Shown: positions 53,527-64,000, counted from the first letter of the stretch. The stretch is DNA of 64,000 bases from Blastomussa wellsi (GCA_947652115.1 OX393565.1:16464071-16528070); one strand, 5' to 3'. Notes: generated by a model not told the origin, from the letters alone. Made by a program: numbers and translations.

Positions 53527-53748
53527 ATGAACCGACCACATGAATGGATGAAACAATATAACCCCCGAACTGGCCTTTATGAATTCCGTCATAAAGGAAC
53601 TGGAATAACCAACAGATCCCTTGAGGTGATTGGCACATCACGAGCTGGGGTGAGCACAAATACCAGACAGATAAATAAGTCAACTCCTATAAAAGCCTAC
53701 AACACAGGTAATGAAATTCTCAAACGATTATCAACTATGAAAGTGTAA
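53527..53748 (+). CDS. Small protein between capsid genes (73 aa)
   Basis: Start at MNRPHEWMKQYNPRTGLYEF, because the upstream frame overlaps the penton stop. Gly/Thr/Arg-rich, no domain. Conserved position between minor and major capsid genes suggests a virion-associated role. Confidence 0.45.
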   Translation: MNRPHEWMKQYNPRTGLYEFRHKGTGITNRSLEVIGTSRAGVSTNTRQINKSTPIKAYNTGNEILKRLSTMKV

Positions 53749-53770
53749 AATATCTACTCAATTATTATAT

Positions 53771-55085
53771 ATGTTCAGATCAGAAGACAATCTCAAGAAA
53801 ACAGACTTCATAAGATTCAACTTGCTAACCCAACCACAGTCCAACGTCCCCAATAATCAATTTCAGAAAAAAACAGATTACACCTTTGACATCAAAGACA
53901 GATCAACCTGGTTTGACTGGTACAATGCCTACCTGCTAGTAAAATATCGAGTTGAATTAAAAGCTGATGGAGGAGCTATAGTCAACGCCAACCTTACTCA
54001 AGCGAATGATGATGGTAATTGTATCTCAACAATCAACGACTCAACAAGTCTAATCAATCACATGATGATAACATCAGCTGGTAGAAAAGTCTATGATAGC
54101 AACGATCTCCATAAAATTAGTTTCATGAAAAGTCTTCTGGAATACTCGCATGACTACGCCTCAACAGTTGCCACACAAACTGGTTGGTTCCTTGATGACA
54201 GACCAATACATGAAGGAGCCGCCCTTGCTGTAGCCAATTTCCCTAAAACTGGAGTATTTAAGAGAAACAGTGTATTGGTCGGTGACCCAATACCAACCCG
54301 AGAGGCAACTATCCCACTCAATAAATTTTCTTTCTTCCAGGAATTAAGAGATAAAATGCTCCCACCCATGCAAATGGAAATCAAGATGACAATGACCAGT
54401 GATGATGAATTTATTTATAGAGCTGGAGCTGATGCCAATGTTGCATGTTATATTATTCTTGACCTTCAACTATGGTTACCCCGTCTCATCTAAAGGCCTC
54501 AGCATAGCTAATTCATCATTTCTTAAACCCAGTCGCTGGAAATACCTAGGAGAATTTGTTAAGGCATCCTCACCTGACAGAGCCGTCAGTGGAATGTACC
54601 AAATAACCTCAGCAGTCAAAGACGCAAAACATGTCTTTGTCTACTTCCAGAGAAATAAAACAAACATTCAAAAGGAAAATCCATTTATTTTTGACGCATT
54701 CAAACTCAACGCTGCTGATAACAATTGTTCACTTTCAACTTGCCGGATGCAATATGGTAACTCTGACTTTTACCCTGAATTAGAATATGACACTGATAGT
54801 AAAACTCGCATCTTCGGGGATCTCCTAGAATACGCCAGAAGGAAAAATGACCCGAATACTGGAACTCAACTGACAATGGAAAATTTTAAAAAGTTGTTTC
54901 CCCTGATATATTTCGATCTCCGTGAACATAAAGATGAGGTAAGCGCTGACCCAAAACAACTCATTCTCAATTACCGTCTCACACAAGCATCAACAGCAGA
55001 TTACATAATTTATGCCATTGTTCTTTACGAGGAAACCATTGTAATTGATAAGATAGGTAATGAGTTAGTTGTTATGACACAATAG
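53771..55085 (+). pseudogene. Major capsid protein (double jelly roll), one frameshift
   Basis: The first frame (53771-54493, 240 residues) contains NQFQKKTDYTFDIKDRSTWF, DWYNAYLLVKYRVE and IYRAGADANVACYIILDLQLWLPR, the first jelly roll of Polinton capsid proteins. A frameshift near 54490 leads to the second frame, which carries the second barrel (SSFLKPSRWKYLGEFVKA, FVYFQRNKTN, STADYIIYAIVLYEETI). Combined length about 437 residues, normal for the family. It would form the icosahedral shell; the shift sits at the barrel junction. Confidence 0.85.
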
Positions 55086-55133
55086 TCAGCTGCGTTTGAA
55101 ATGAAAAAAAAAATCATATAGTTATTATATATT

Positions 55134-55400
55134 GAGATGAATTTTATTAATATTGATTTTGAAAATAGAAATACAAAAAAGAAATTGAGAAAATTACCAG
55201 CACATACTTTGAAGATTATTTAAATAAAGCCATTAAGTATGGTGATAAAAATGACAACAGATATAAAGAAATGATTAGAAATAGGAAAAAATGGCTTTCT
55301 AATGCAACAACTTCTCAGAAGTTAAATTTGTATTCTCCAGACTTCACAATTGTTAAATTTTTCACTGAAAAGTTTCACAATTGTGAAGTGAAAATGTGAA
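55134..55400 (+). pseudogene. Decayed relative of the 96-aa Polinton protein
   Basis: The frame breaks after a short start, then encodes EKITSTYFEDYLNKAIKYGD followed by NDNRYKEM. This is clearly related to 42951-43241 but on the opposite strand and at the element's end. Confidence 0.6.
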
Positions 55401-55515
55401 GCCTTTGATTGGTTGAAAAACTCGTATGACTGTCTCATGATCCCAAACAATAGCTGATGACTCATTTTCCTGGGGGAACCCCCTATTGTATGACTTCATC
55501 GACTTCATATGTTTG

Positions 55516-55702
55516 CAAAAATTTGAAAATTGTGCCAGAAACGTTGTTGGTTAAATTGAAATATTTTTGCTTTATTTGTGTTGTGAATTGGTGAAAAGCG
55601 TGGTTATTTTAAAGTTTATTTTTTGATTTAATTTTTGTCTAAGAATTCTAGCACAAAAATTGGATTTTAAATTGTGCCAAAAACGTTGTTTTATATACTA
55701 CT
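55516..55702. repeat. Polinton terminal inverted repeat (right)
   Basis: 187 bp, complement of 30812-30999. It ends ...TTTTATATACTACT at 55702 and is followed by the ACTCTA duplication. Confidence 0.9.
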
Positions 55703-55708
55703 ACTCTA
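55703..55708. repeat. Polinton target-site duplication (right)
   Basis: ACTCTA, identical to 30806-30811. Confidence 0.9.
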
Positions 55709-55714
55709 ACTTCG

Positions 55715-56000
55715 TTTTAATTGCTTGGCTCCTATCTCAAATTCCGAATGTCGAGAGAATCTGCAACAGGACGTCTGGCATTTCTCCGATATATCGGTAA
55801 AATCTGGGACAGTACGTCGGGAAGTAGTGGAATCCCCGATCGTCTGGGATTTTCCCGGCATATGAAAACCACGCTTAAGGGTCATGTGTAACGAATCATT
55901 TGCGATGCCAAACACGTTGCCGCAATAATTGAAGCGTGTAAACGAACTTCGTAAAGAAGAAACAGAAAATATCGCTTCGCTGCGCAAAATTTCGAAAAAT
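55715..56000. repeat. Right flank, inverted partner of 30420-30805
   Basis: See left partner. The core shared blocks are CGAATCATTTGCGATG and CCCCGATCGTCTGGGA. Degenerate TCTGGGA/CCGATAT phrases repeat within it. Confidence 0.6.
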
Positions 56001-58726
56001 TTATTGAGCTTTCAGGAAATGTATACTTTCTGGGGTTTGTTTTCAACGGCACGCCACGAAAGTGAGTTAACGTAGATCCTACGTAAGCTAGCAGCATTCT
56101 CGTTCGCGGTCCTTTGCTGTTTTTATTCCTCTTTCAGGAGCGATAACCTCAAAAAACATATTCTATCTAGTACCACGCACTCACGTTCCCCATTTACGGT
56201 ATTTTTAGGATTCCCTGATGGGGCCCTCAACTTTCTGACGGTTGAGCACACGAAGTAGGCTGAAATAAATATTTTGTCGGCACGAGATACAACAGGGCCT
56301 GGGTTCCAGGCCGGGGAATCATGGGTAGTGATACAGGGGTATATAAGGCTGGGTATAACACGCGGTAGTCATCTAGGCCTCAGAACCAACCGCGTTCTAC
56401 CCTTCGTTAATGTTTGTTTGTTTAGTTCTTTTTCAGAGATTATTCCTTGGTTAGATAAGCGTTTTCACTTTCTGTAAAGCCTCGTAGGATGGGCTTCTAA
56501 CCTCTTGGAACTTGAGCCATGGTTCCTACCAAGATTTTTTGCACATTTTTCCCCACAGGGGTTTTTTTCTAGCAGGCTTTTTCTGGCCTCCGTCTGACCG
56601 CATTTGTTTTGTAAGCGGTTGCTCAATTCTGGTAGTTTTAGAATTTTCATCCGTCTCCGCTAATGTATGTATAGGTCATTCTATTTGTTATGCATTTCGT
56701 GTGATTTTTAAAGTTTCTTGCTTTGTATTTTTCGCCTGTCTGGCTTTTGATTTAAACCAGTGTATAACGTAATTGAAGGCCGAGTTGGATAAATATAGAT
56801 TGCTTCATAGAAAGTGCGACGTACGTATTTTTATTCAGGAGTTGCAAGACTTTGGAAAACTCACTCGTTCGCTGCGCTCACTCGTTCGTTTTCCAAAGTT
56901 TTGCGACGACTGAACAATAATCCGTGCAAAGCATTTTCTATGCTGTAATTTGTTTATTATATATTATAACGAATACTCAACCATTGTAAACTTAAAGCGA
57001 TTTTTCTAGTCTATAATTAAAGAGTTATACGCAGCGCGAGGAAAGCAAAGCTGCAAATGCATTCTGATGGCTTTCCAAGCGAGATCTCTTTTAAATAGAA
57101 AAGAAAAATTACGGAGACGACAAGCTATCGTAAACAAGAACTTTATTTAAATAGCGGTATAAAACACACTGTGCTAATACTTTTTAAAAGAAAAGCTTTT
57201 GCTATGGCATCGAGAGACGTCACCATAAGTGAATCAACTACTGCGCGCAAATCAACTGGCGAATTTTTGAACAAAAATTGTGATAACACAAGGAGTCAGT
57301 TCATGAAACAATAATTGCGACTTAAATCCATATTCAAAAGTGAAATATTTACTTTCCCCTGGTGTTCCCAAGAGTGCTTGAATTTTCTTATAACGTCCAC
57401 GGCTGCGTTGTATCAAAGCTACAATGAAAGTCTTTCATTTCTTGGCTTTCCCTTATCGACATTTAGTTTGTCTTCGCTCCGCCTGGAGAATGATTTTAGC
57501 ATTTCCATATCATAACTGTGTTCTTAAGGTTTTGCTTGGCGTGTTTCTGATGGCTTTTCTTTTCCATAAAGTGCTCAAAAGTACAAAAGTTGTAGCCAAA
57601 ACAAAAAACGCTTTTCGAGAGCTTGCAAACTTGCAGCGCGTTGTTTTCACAACCTCGTTGGAAACCATTTGAATTCCCGTGCTCTGATTGGTTAGGTCGT
57701 TCTACTCTTGATACTGATTGGTTACATTTTTCACATGTGAAGAAAGCTATACGCGAAGCTGATTGGACGTATAGGAATATTAAATATTTCGCGTTGGATT
57801 TATATAGCGCCTTGGTTGACTTGCTTTTGATTTTGCCACATTTACTGAAGCTTACTCAGCGTTTTCCAGGAATTAACATAATTGAAATTTTCTTCTTTAG
57901 TTACTGAGTTAATACAAAACCGAGGTAAACATCTCTTGTGAAAACGCGGCCAAGGTGTTGCGAGTAACAAACTGAGTAACAAAGTAAAAAGTTTTGTGAA
58001 AGTTCATTGCTCTGTTGTCGTTTTCCATTTATCATCAAGTGTCGTTCACGCTTTTTTACGTTGACAGTTCAGCCGAAAAGCTCCGCGGTGACTGGAAGGA
58101 AAGAACTCGTGGGGTCCCTTGATCGCAAACGGAAGACAAATTCTAATAGAAGCCAATGTAGAAAACGAAAAAAGATAAATTCAAAGCAAGGGCTTCCCTC
58201 GAGTAGAAAGAAGCGCCTAACTTGCTACCAAGAAAATATCTCAAGCGAGACGTTCCTCGTTATTATCTCTATTTTAATGTAACGAAACGTGTTTATGGAA
58301 GAACAAAATTTTTCTCCGGCCACCATGCAAGCTATGGACACGAGTCCCTTTTATACCGGAACTTCGAAATAATACACAGTAACCAGGTTCTTAACATTTT
58401 AAGCTTTTATTGTAACTTATAGATATTGATTTGAGCTTCCATAACGTTCTATAGTACGTAAACAGGGAGTCCGTATCTATGGTTATTTCTTTCGCCTGTA
58501 AATAATTTTTTAAAGTTTACCGTACTCGGCGTGCTGTCCTTTAATCAAACCTACATTCATGGAGTAACCATTATGAGTTCGTTCCCCCGTATATGGAATA
58601 TAGGGCGGTGGTCAAAGATATGAAATTGTGGAAAGACTTCTAGAACATGTCTCAATTGTAATTGAATTTTTCCTTTGAAGCCAAACTAACTGCGGCATAT
58701 ATCAAACGTGCGTATCTATGGTTAGA
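56001..58726. other. Mostly unassigned non-coding DNA
   Basis: Apart from the MITE at 56799-56949, nothing is recognised. Plus-strand frames of up to 94 codons have no domain. Around 57680-57780 several GATTGGTTA/GATTGGAC (CCAAT-complement) phrases recur, compatible with a promoter or a repeat. Confidence 0.5.
56799..56949. mobile_element. Foldback MITE (151 bp)
   Basis: The ends ATTGCTTCATAGAAAGTGC and its diverged complement (GCATTTTCTATGCTGTAAT) and the inner arms TTTGGAAAAC/GTTTTCCAAA fold the whole unit. The centre repeats CACTCGTTCG twice. Confidence 0.75.
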
Positions 58727-58965
58727 CCCACTTGTCTAAAACGAAGACCGCGTGGTCTAAAACGAAGACCCTGCGGTTTAAAACGAAGACCCACTCTAAA
58801 ACGGAGACCCTTGGTCTAAAACGAAGACCCTGCGGTTTAAAACGAAGACCCACTCTAAAACGGAGACCCTTGGTCTAAAACGAAGACCCTGTGATCTAAA
58901 ACGAAGACCCACTGGTCTAAAAGGAAGACCCACTGGTCTAAAACAAGACGAAATGGTCTGAAACC
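58727..58965. repeat. Minisatellite of GTCTAAAACGAAGACC units
   Basis: About eleven imperfect units of 18-23 bp based on GGTCTAAAACGAAGACCC. Two roughly 65-bp higher-order blocks (units ending CCTGCGGT, then CCACTCTAAAACGGAGACC) are repeated almost exactly. GTATCTATGGTTA occurs just before the array and again near 58470. Confidence 0.9.
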
Positions 58966-61112
58966 TTTTTTCAGGGAAAGAATATATTCTAATCTAAGTT
59001 GCTCTCATTTCTGTAGTTCACCAAACCGTTGACATTGATACCGTCCCGCGTGGCCCCAGCAAGTGATACATTCCCAAGTTGTGTGACTCTTCATCTTTCA
59101 GTAACACAGACGAGCAAGAACGCGTTTGAGAACTGCGAGCAAAACACCGTCAGCCACCCCGAGTGTGATTAATTTGAGTCAAGGGCAGGTCACTAAACGG
59201 TTTGCAAAGATTGGCGGCGTTTAATTTTCCTCTCAGTGTACTGGCGGCTCGAATGAAAGTGGGAAGCGGAGCTATCTTCCGTGGTCAATGCGGACTTTAT
59301 TTCTCCAGAAACTTGATCGTAACTATATTACTATGCCACGCACCGCCATATCCCTGATATTTAAATTGCGCCCGGTTTCCAAACAAAGGACGCTGTTGAG
59401 TATAAAAAGTTTGGCGGCTCTTTGATTTTGGATTTTAGAATTTGATGACATCACGTGAAAACGCTCTATTTGATTTTCGCCGTAGAATATGAGGCTGAAT
59501 ATATTAAATAACGTGACATTAAATACTGCTAAACCAAACTTTGTTATCATTGTTTTATTTTTTGGAATAGCCAAATAATTTCCCCTTTGGTTACCGCGGA
59601 GCCATTTTGTTTCTCTTCGGCTGCTCGGAGGTGAATAGTACTGGATAATCACCACCGAGTTAGCCAATCAGAGTACACGAAAAGCACAATTCACTTGTGT
59701 GTTTACTAATCATAGAAATAATACATCGAATCAACCTCCATCTTTATTTATTTTCTTCCATATTTCGCTGAGGGAATATAAGTTTTGTGTCTTTATTCTC
59801 TGCGATTTATTTGCTGCTTTACTTACTTTCACTCATTCACTTGCTCATTTCGTTCATATTCTGCAATAAAATTGTGTCATTACTTTGTTTTTGCTTGCTG
59901 CTTTAAGCTTTATATTTTCTTAGGTAGATATTAGCGCATGTTTATGTTTTGTCTTTTTTTTTGTCTGTGTTCCCTCCAGATCCTTGCATTGCAATGTATT
60001 TCTTGTAATTTGACTTTGTAGTCTTTTTTAACTACCTAGTTGTTTTAGGAAGCCAATAGCGTGCTTCATATTTAATATTTTTGGTATCACATATGCTTAC
60101 ACTATTATCTTGTTTAGCCTTGCATTTTGCTATTCTGATATTTCATGAAACATAAGCCATTGCAATTGGTTATTTAACTCAATGGATGGTAAATACTCAC
60201 TTAGCTAGGGTGCATTCGATTAGGGTTGAAATTTACCAATAAAACATAAAATCAAAACAAAAGGCACGCTTTTGACATCTGACAAAATGAATGAATGAAT
60301 TTTGTGTTTATCGGGAATTTAAAACGTCTAGTGATGTGATTATTTTGCGCCTGTGAAAAGCCAGCGGAACAGATCGATTTTCCTTCAAAGTATTATTTCC
60401 GCTAAGCATCTTCATATATGTAAGAAGACGTTTTTAATAGCACCATTCACCTCTAATGTTCGTTTTCAGAGTTACCAGTTGTCATCTACTTTTGAGTGTC
60501 CCCAACCGGGGATGGCTTTTGATGTAATATATCAAACGCGAGAAACAGTGTTTCATCACATTTCCAAACACCGAGAAGAGAATTAAAATTACGACGCGCA
60601 GCGGAGTGTTTTTGACGAACTTCGAGTGTTTGACATATCTGTCTCGAGTGTTTGACGTATCTTCTCAAATAATATTCACCATTCATCACCAAAAATCGCT
60701 TGCCTTCAAAAACCGTCTTAAAAAAGTCGCTAGTCATTAGCCTGGTATTTAGCTGTATTAGTGCCTTCCGGATGTATCTATGTTTATAATTTTTAGTCAT
60801 ATTCTTCTTTATGTGATATGATTTACGTTTATTTAAGATGCTTAAAGGAACAGCTGCCTTTTAAAGAAACCTCCTTAGGAGCCACTGTTATGAGAATAAC
60901 TTAGAAAAGCCAAAGGAAAGAAAACTAATTTATTACATCAATGAAAAACGAAAACAAATGACCCAGCCTTGACTAGTGCATTGAAACTCAGGGCCGTGTT
61001 ATTGAAGGGTTTTATCATGAGTTACAAAAGCAATAACGTGAGATTTGTGGACATAAACTTTTAGCGATACCGCGTCCATATGTTTACTCCTCTTGCAAAC
61101 TCTTGCTTGTTA
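58966..61112. other. No gene recognised
   Basis: Non-coding. Minus frames at 59323-59667 and 60486-60800 lack motifs. Two TCGAGTGTTTGAC phrases occur at about 60620-60655, which may belong to a repeat. Confidence 0.5.
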
Positions 61113-61233
61113 GGCTATGGTCAAACGTCGAACATTCACATGAGCCGAACCTAATGCAAATTAGCAAAAACAATAGCTTTTGCTTATTTTCCTTAGGTTC
61201 GGCTCATGTGAAGTTCGACGTTTGACATTAGCC
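61113..61233. mobile_element. Palindromic MITE (121 bp) with TTA duplication
   Basis: Inverted ends of about 40 bp (GGCTATGGTCAAACGTCGAA and complement) flanked by TTA at 61110-61112 and 61234-61236. A three-base TTA/TAA target fits PIF/Harbinger-type mobilisation. Confidence 0.8.
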
Positions 61234-61909
61234 TTACTGAACTAGCCCTTAGGCAACGGCCTTCAAAATGCCGCACGGAATTTCGATTTCCCGCATTCTC
61301 GGAAAATAATCCCTGAGAAAAGAGAAGGCCGAAAGAAAGCAGGAATTTTGGAAGGTTTTCACTGTTCATGAATTGGTAACGTCAACTTTCCTGACATTTG
61401 CTCTTCAGACCTTTATGTTTTATTTGATTGTGTTCTTGTTTCTTAATGAATAAGCCCGCCGGTGACGACTTTCAAAGCAAGGCACTCATTCTCGATTTTC
61501 CACAATCAGGGAATAGAACTTCTTGAATTAAATAAAAGAACGTTTGAAAGCAGGTATTTTGGAAGGTGTCGAGTGCTCAGTCATGCTTGGCTAAAATTAA
61601 GGTTTGCCATAGAAATACATACCTGTTATTTCATAAAAGTTTTAAGTTCGTACCTATGGTTATTTTACTTTTTTCTAAACCTGCAGAATTCTGTTATTTC
61701 ACGGCACGGTTGCTATTGGTTAATTGATTGAAACTGATCTCTGAACCAATCACTGAGACAGGATCTGACTCAATTACCAATTCGCCTAGCAAACAACGAA
61801 AAGAGTTTCTATATTTAGCAAGGATTTAAGGCGTTATAAAATGGAACACTTCACATGTCAAGATATCATTTTTACTGAAAGTGCTGCATTGCGATTTAAA
61901 GATTTTAAA
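61234..61909. other. Upstream region of the matrix-protein-like gene
   Basis: No gene. A CTATATTTAGC sequence near 61808, about 100 bp before the start codon, could serve as a TATA-like element. CCAATCACTG lies near 61745. Confidence 0.35.
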
Positions 61910-62456
61910 ATGGCGTGTAAATTTGCTGCAATGGCAGTTTTGGTTTTTCTGACCATTATCGCAAATGCATATGCCCGCACCAAGGGATGGAAGCGACTAG
62001 AGGAGAAAGTGGAAGCTCTAATGAGTATGGTTGAAAATCTAGAATGCTCGAGTCAAGGTACCACCCACTGTTTTCTGGTTCATTTTGCTTCGTTTGCCAT
62101 TGTTAGTCATTCTATATCAATAGCCAAAGAAAACTATTGTCAGACAGGCGTTTAAATATTTTACTTCATATCAATCTTTTGTGTAGTTTCCTGTGAACGT
62201 GGTCCAGTTTCCTGTAAAGAGATTTATAACAACAGTCAGTAAGTTACAGAAAAATTTTAAATGACAATACTAAACACACACACTGCATGCAGTATTTGAA
62301 TATTTGAAATTATTTTACAGGCCAAACGAAAACAAGGCATACAGGCTCCAGTTAGGAAATGAGAAACGCTTTGTCTACTGCAACATGAATGGAGAAGGCC
62401 TTGGTGAATGTGGCGGTGGAGGATGGACAATGGTCATGAAGATTGATGGCAGTAAG
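61910..62456 (+). CDS. Skeletal organic matrix protein 5-like secreted protein, exons 1-3
   Basis: Exon 1 (61910-62057) encodes a signal peptide (MACKFAAMAVLVFLTIIANA) and a short helix. Exon 2 (62187-62238) encodes SCERGPVSCKEIYNN. Exon 3 (62321-62456) encodes AYRLQLGNEKRFVYCNMNGE and CGGGGWTMVMKIDGSK. Introns begin GT (62058, 62239, 62457) and end AG (62186, 62320), and phases 1 and 2 keep one open frame. Cysteines plus GGGGWTMVMKIDG match the N-terminal half of the fibrinogen-like domain in coral uncharacterised skeletal organic matrix protein 5 and its many anthozoan paralogues. Extracellular; exact role unknown. Later exons (expected about 200 more residues) are not found before the window's end, so the gene is partial here or truncated. 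Confidence 0.7.
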
Positions 62457-62519
62457 GTATGTTGTAGTTAAAATGGTTCTCTAAAACGTAATCTCATTTA
62501 GCAAGTTCCTCAGTATTAG

Positions 62520-63331
62520 GGTGCGTTCGATTGACCTTATTCCCAAATAAGAATGTATTCTTGATTATTCCAAAATAGGTATTCCGCCCCCGTGTCCCAG
62601 AAATGAATCGATTATTCCGTTTGCACCATAATGGCCTACAGCATAACGCCAAGCCATCGGTTTACCACTCGAAGATGTTAACTGTATGATAACAACAATA
62701 ACAACATACACAGTGGCTACAGCAACATTCAGGGGCACCCAACGAACAAACCGTCGCAGAATGCATTTTGTTACCCAAATATATATAAAAAAGATATTGA
62801 AAATATTGCTGGGAAAAATCATCTGTTCCTTTTTCCAAATACATCGTCGCGGAAATGACACTGAAAAACGTTGAAACCCGCAATTCTCAACGAGAGTTGA
62901 GCCGTCATCGAGCAGTCTCTTCAATCCCCCTTCCGAGTTTCAATCAATCATTTCAGAAGTAGTATATTCTCACTGACAACTCTAATGAGAAAACATTTAC
63001 TGAAACATTTTGCCAGCCAGCGCCGGGGAACAAGATAAAGTTAGGGTCACTGACTCGTTGAGTGCCACTGAATATTGAAGGCTGCTGTTATCAACAGCAC
63101 CTTCGTGTTTTTGAGGAATTTCTCGAAGAACCCTTAAATAACGAGGAAGATTTTATCGACGATTTTATGTCCTTGCTTTATCTGCGGGACCCGAAATCAA
63201 ACCGACGAAAAACACTTTGCAACGTGGGACACGCCGAAACATTTGTGACAAGTTGTAGCGTTCCGAGCTTTCGAAGACATTTTTGCCTTTCAGAGGAAAC
63301 CTTTGAACAGCTTTGTTATCATCTTCTTTGA
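62520..63331 (+). mobile_element. PIF/Harbinger transposon fragment
   Basis: Starts GGGTGCGTTCGATTGACC after a TTA (62517-62519), a terminal sequence typical of cnidarian Harbinger elements. The frame at 63062-63331 has an acidic N-terminus (VFEEFLEEPLNNEEDF) and then SFRRHFCLSEETFEQLCYHL, the N-terminal block of Harbinger transposases. The DDE catalytic part and the 3' inverted repeat are absent, so it is truncated. It probably lies in an intron of the matrix-protein-like gene. Confidence 0.6.
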
Positions 63332-63438
63332 ATAAAAGCTCGTTTTCTTCGCCACAAACGAACGTCATATTTGTTTGTTGTTTCACAAAACGTGAAAAAG
63401 AAATGACGTCATTATTCCAAATACTTTGAGAGGGTCTG

Positions 63439-63545
63439 GATGGGGGGGGGGGGGGGTACAAATGTCAGTTGTCCGTTAAATTTTAGGCTATTTGTCAGTT
63501 TTCAGTTGAATTTTGGGCCATTTGTCAGTTGTCAGTTAAATGGCT
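63439..63545. repeat. Poly-G run and short tandem repeat
   Basis: A run of about 15 G near 63442-63456 is followed by three units of about 33 bp, each with ATTTGTCAGTT-CAGTTAAATTTT. Confidence 0.85.
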
Positions 63546-64000
63546 GTTAATAATTAACTGCAGATTTTAATAATTTCTTGAGGACCCAAATAAACTTAAA
63601 CGTCATGTTAGACAGATAGGGGCGTACCCTGATAACCAAAAAAGTGAAGTAAAAGCTTGTTTTTGGCTAATGTTTAATTTTGTGTTTACATTTTTGAAAC
63701 AACAATCGTTTCTTTGGCCTTTATACAAATCACCCCATGGCCAATCTACCATACCTTACGAATCCAAGCGAAAATGGGCGCGTATTGGTTGCCCAGACCT
63801 TGAAACTGCGACTGAACTGTCTCTAGCTCATCGCAAATGATTGGAATACGGCTTCGGTGTCGTTCGAATGAACGTGGTAAAAGCTAGCAATCGTCTTTAT
63901 TACGCCAGAACGAGCGGACTGCTATAGACTCGGTATATTGCTAGAGCGCGTTCCCCCGGAAATTTGGGTCATGTTACAAATAAACTATTAACTGATATGA
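63546..64000. other. No gene recognised
   Basis: No motif of the missing matrix-protein exons and no transposon feature was seen up to the window's end. Confidence 0.5.

Larger units (their letters stand above)
30812..55702. mobile_element. Polinton/Maverick (adintovirus-like) element, degenerate
   Basis: 24,891 bp between perfect ACTCTA duplications, with inverted ends starting AGTAGTATATAAAAC. It holds the hallmark set: protein-primed PolB, chromodomain integrase, adenain-type protease, packaging ATPase, penton-like and double-jelly-roll capsid proteins. Extra length comes from a Penelope-like insertion (about 1.95 kb) and a 4557-bp tandem duplication (39111-43667 and 43668-48224). Removing both gives about 18.4 kb, normal for Polintons. 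Many genes carry frameshifts or stops. Confidence 0.95.

Noticed and set aside
57315..58422. Several short plus-strand frames (60-94 codons)
   Set aside because: No recognisable domains, mutually overlapping frames, typical of chance in AT-rich DNA.
58727..58965. CRISPR-like regularly spaced repeat
   Set aside because: Units are contiguous without unique spacers and the DNA is eukaryotic; it is a minisatellite.
62565..62924. Minus-strand frame of 119 codons in the Harbinger fragment
   Set aside because: It has hydrophobic stretches but overlaps the transposon's 5' region and shows no Myb-like or transposase motif.
62300..64000. Remaining exons of the matrix-protein-like gene
   Set aside because: Searched by eye for the expected FHYDS/LWSNK-type continuation with AG/GT borders; none found up to 64000.

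Overview
The window is animal (eukaryotic) DNA and most probably comes from an anthozoan cnidarian such as a stony coral. Evidence: an intron-bearing gene at the right end (61910-62456) whose three exons match the secreted skeletal-organic-matrix-protein-5-like family of corals, spliceosomal GT/AG junctions, and a dense load of transposons of types common in cnidarians (Polinton/Maverick, Penelope-like, L1/Tx1-like LINEs, DIRS, MITEs). There is no bacterial gene organisation. Almost the whole window is mobile or virus-derived DNA; only about 0.5 kb of coding sequence looks like a host gene.

Layout. 1-5.6 kb: one arm of a dispersed inverted repeat (partner at 27.9-29.1 kb), interrupted by a decayed DIRS-type retrotransposon on the minus strand with a tRNA-Leu-like sequence inside it. 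5.69-19.39 kb: a large palindromic element, about 4 kb per arm, bounded by long terminal palindromes. Each arm carries the same compact gene set in mirror orientation: a large protein with a candidate Rep_trans/HUH replication-initiator domain, a small unknown protein, and an HTH/coiled-coil/single-TM protein. The centre is lost in a 200-N gap, and an L1/Tx1-like LINE (10179-15426, 13-bp target duplication) has jumped into the right arm. This is the best candidate here for an undescribed element. 19.4-31 kb: a PHD-finger remnant, a second LINE of the same kind (about 20.98-26.37 kb), microsatellites, the second inverted-repeat arm with a MITE inside it, and unassigned DNA.

30812-55702: a complete but degenerate Polinton (Maverick/adintovirus-like endogenous element), with terminal inverted repeats of about 187 bp and a perfect 6-bp target duplication (ACTCTA). 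Minus-strand block: protein-primed family-B DNA polymerase, acidic protein, two VRR-NUC-like nucleases, chromodomain integrase, small protein and PLA2-like protein. Plus-strand block: pX-like/adenain-type protease, VLTF3-like zinc-ribbon protein, FtsK/HerA-type packaging ATPase, small virion-type proteins, penton-like minor capsid and double-jelly-roll major capsid protein. A tail-fibre-like gene lies on the minus strand, back to back with the ATPase. The element was hit by a 5'-truncated Penelope-like retroelement (GIY-YIG type, with a hammerhead-ribozyme-like motif) inside the pX/protease gene. Later a 4557-bp segment was tandemly duplicated with under 0.2% divergence. Polymerase, integrase, PLA2-like, protease, capsid and fibre genes all carry frameshifts or stops, so the copy is not functional as it stands.

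55.7-64 kb: mostly non-coding DNA with foldback MITEs, a minisatellite, the host matrix-protein-like gene (exons 1-3; the rest is not found in the window) and a truncated PIF/Harbinger transposon.

All family names come from reading motifs by eye; no database search was run.
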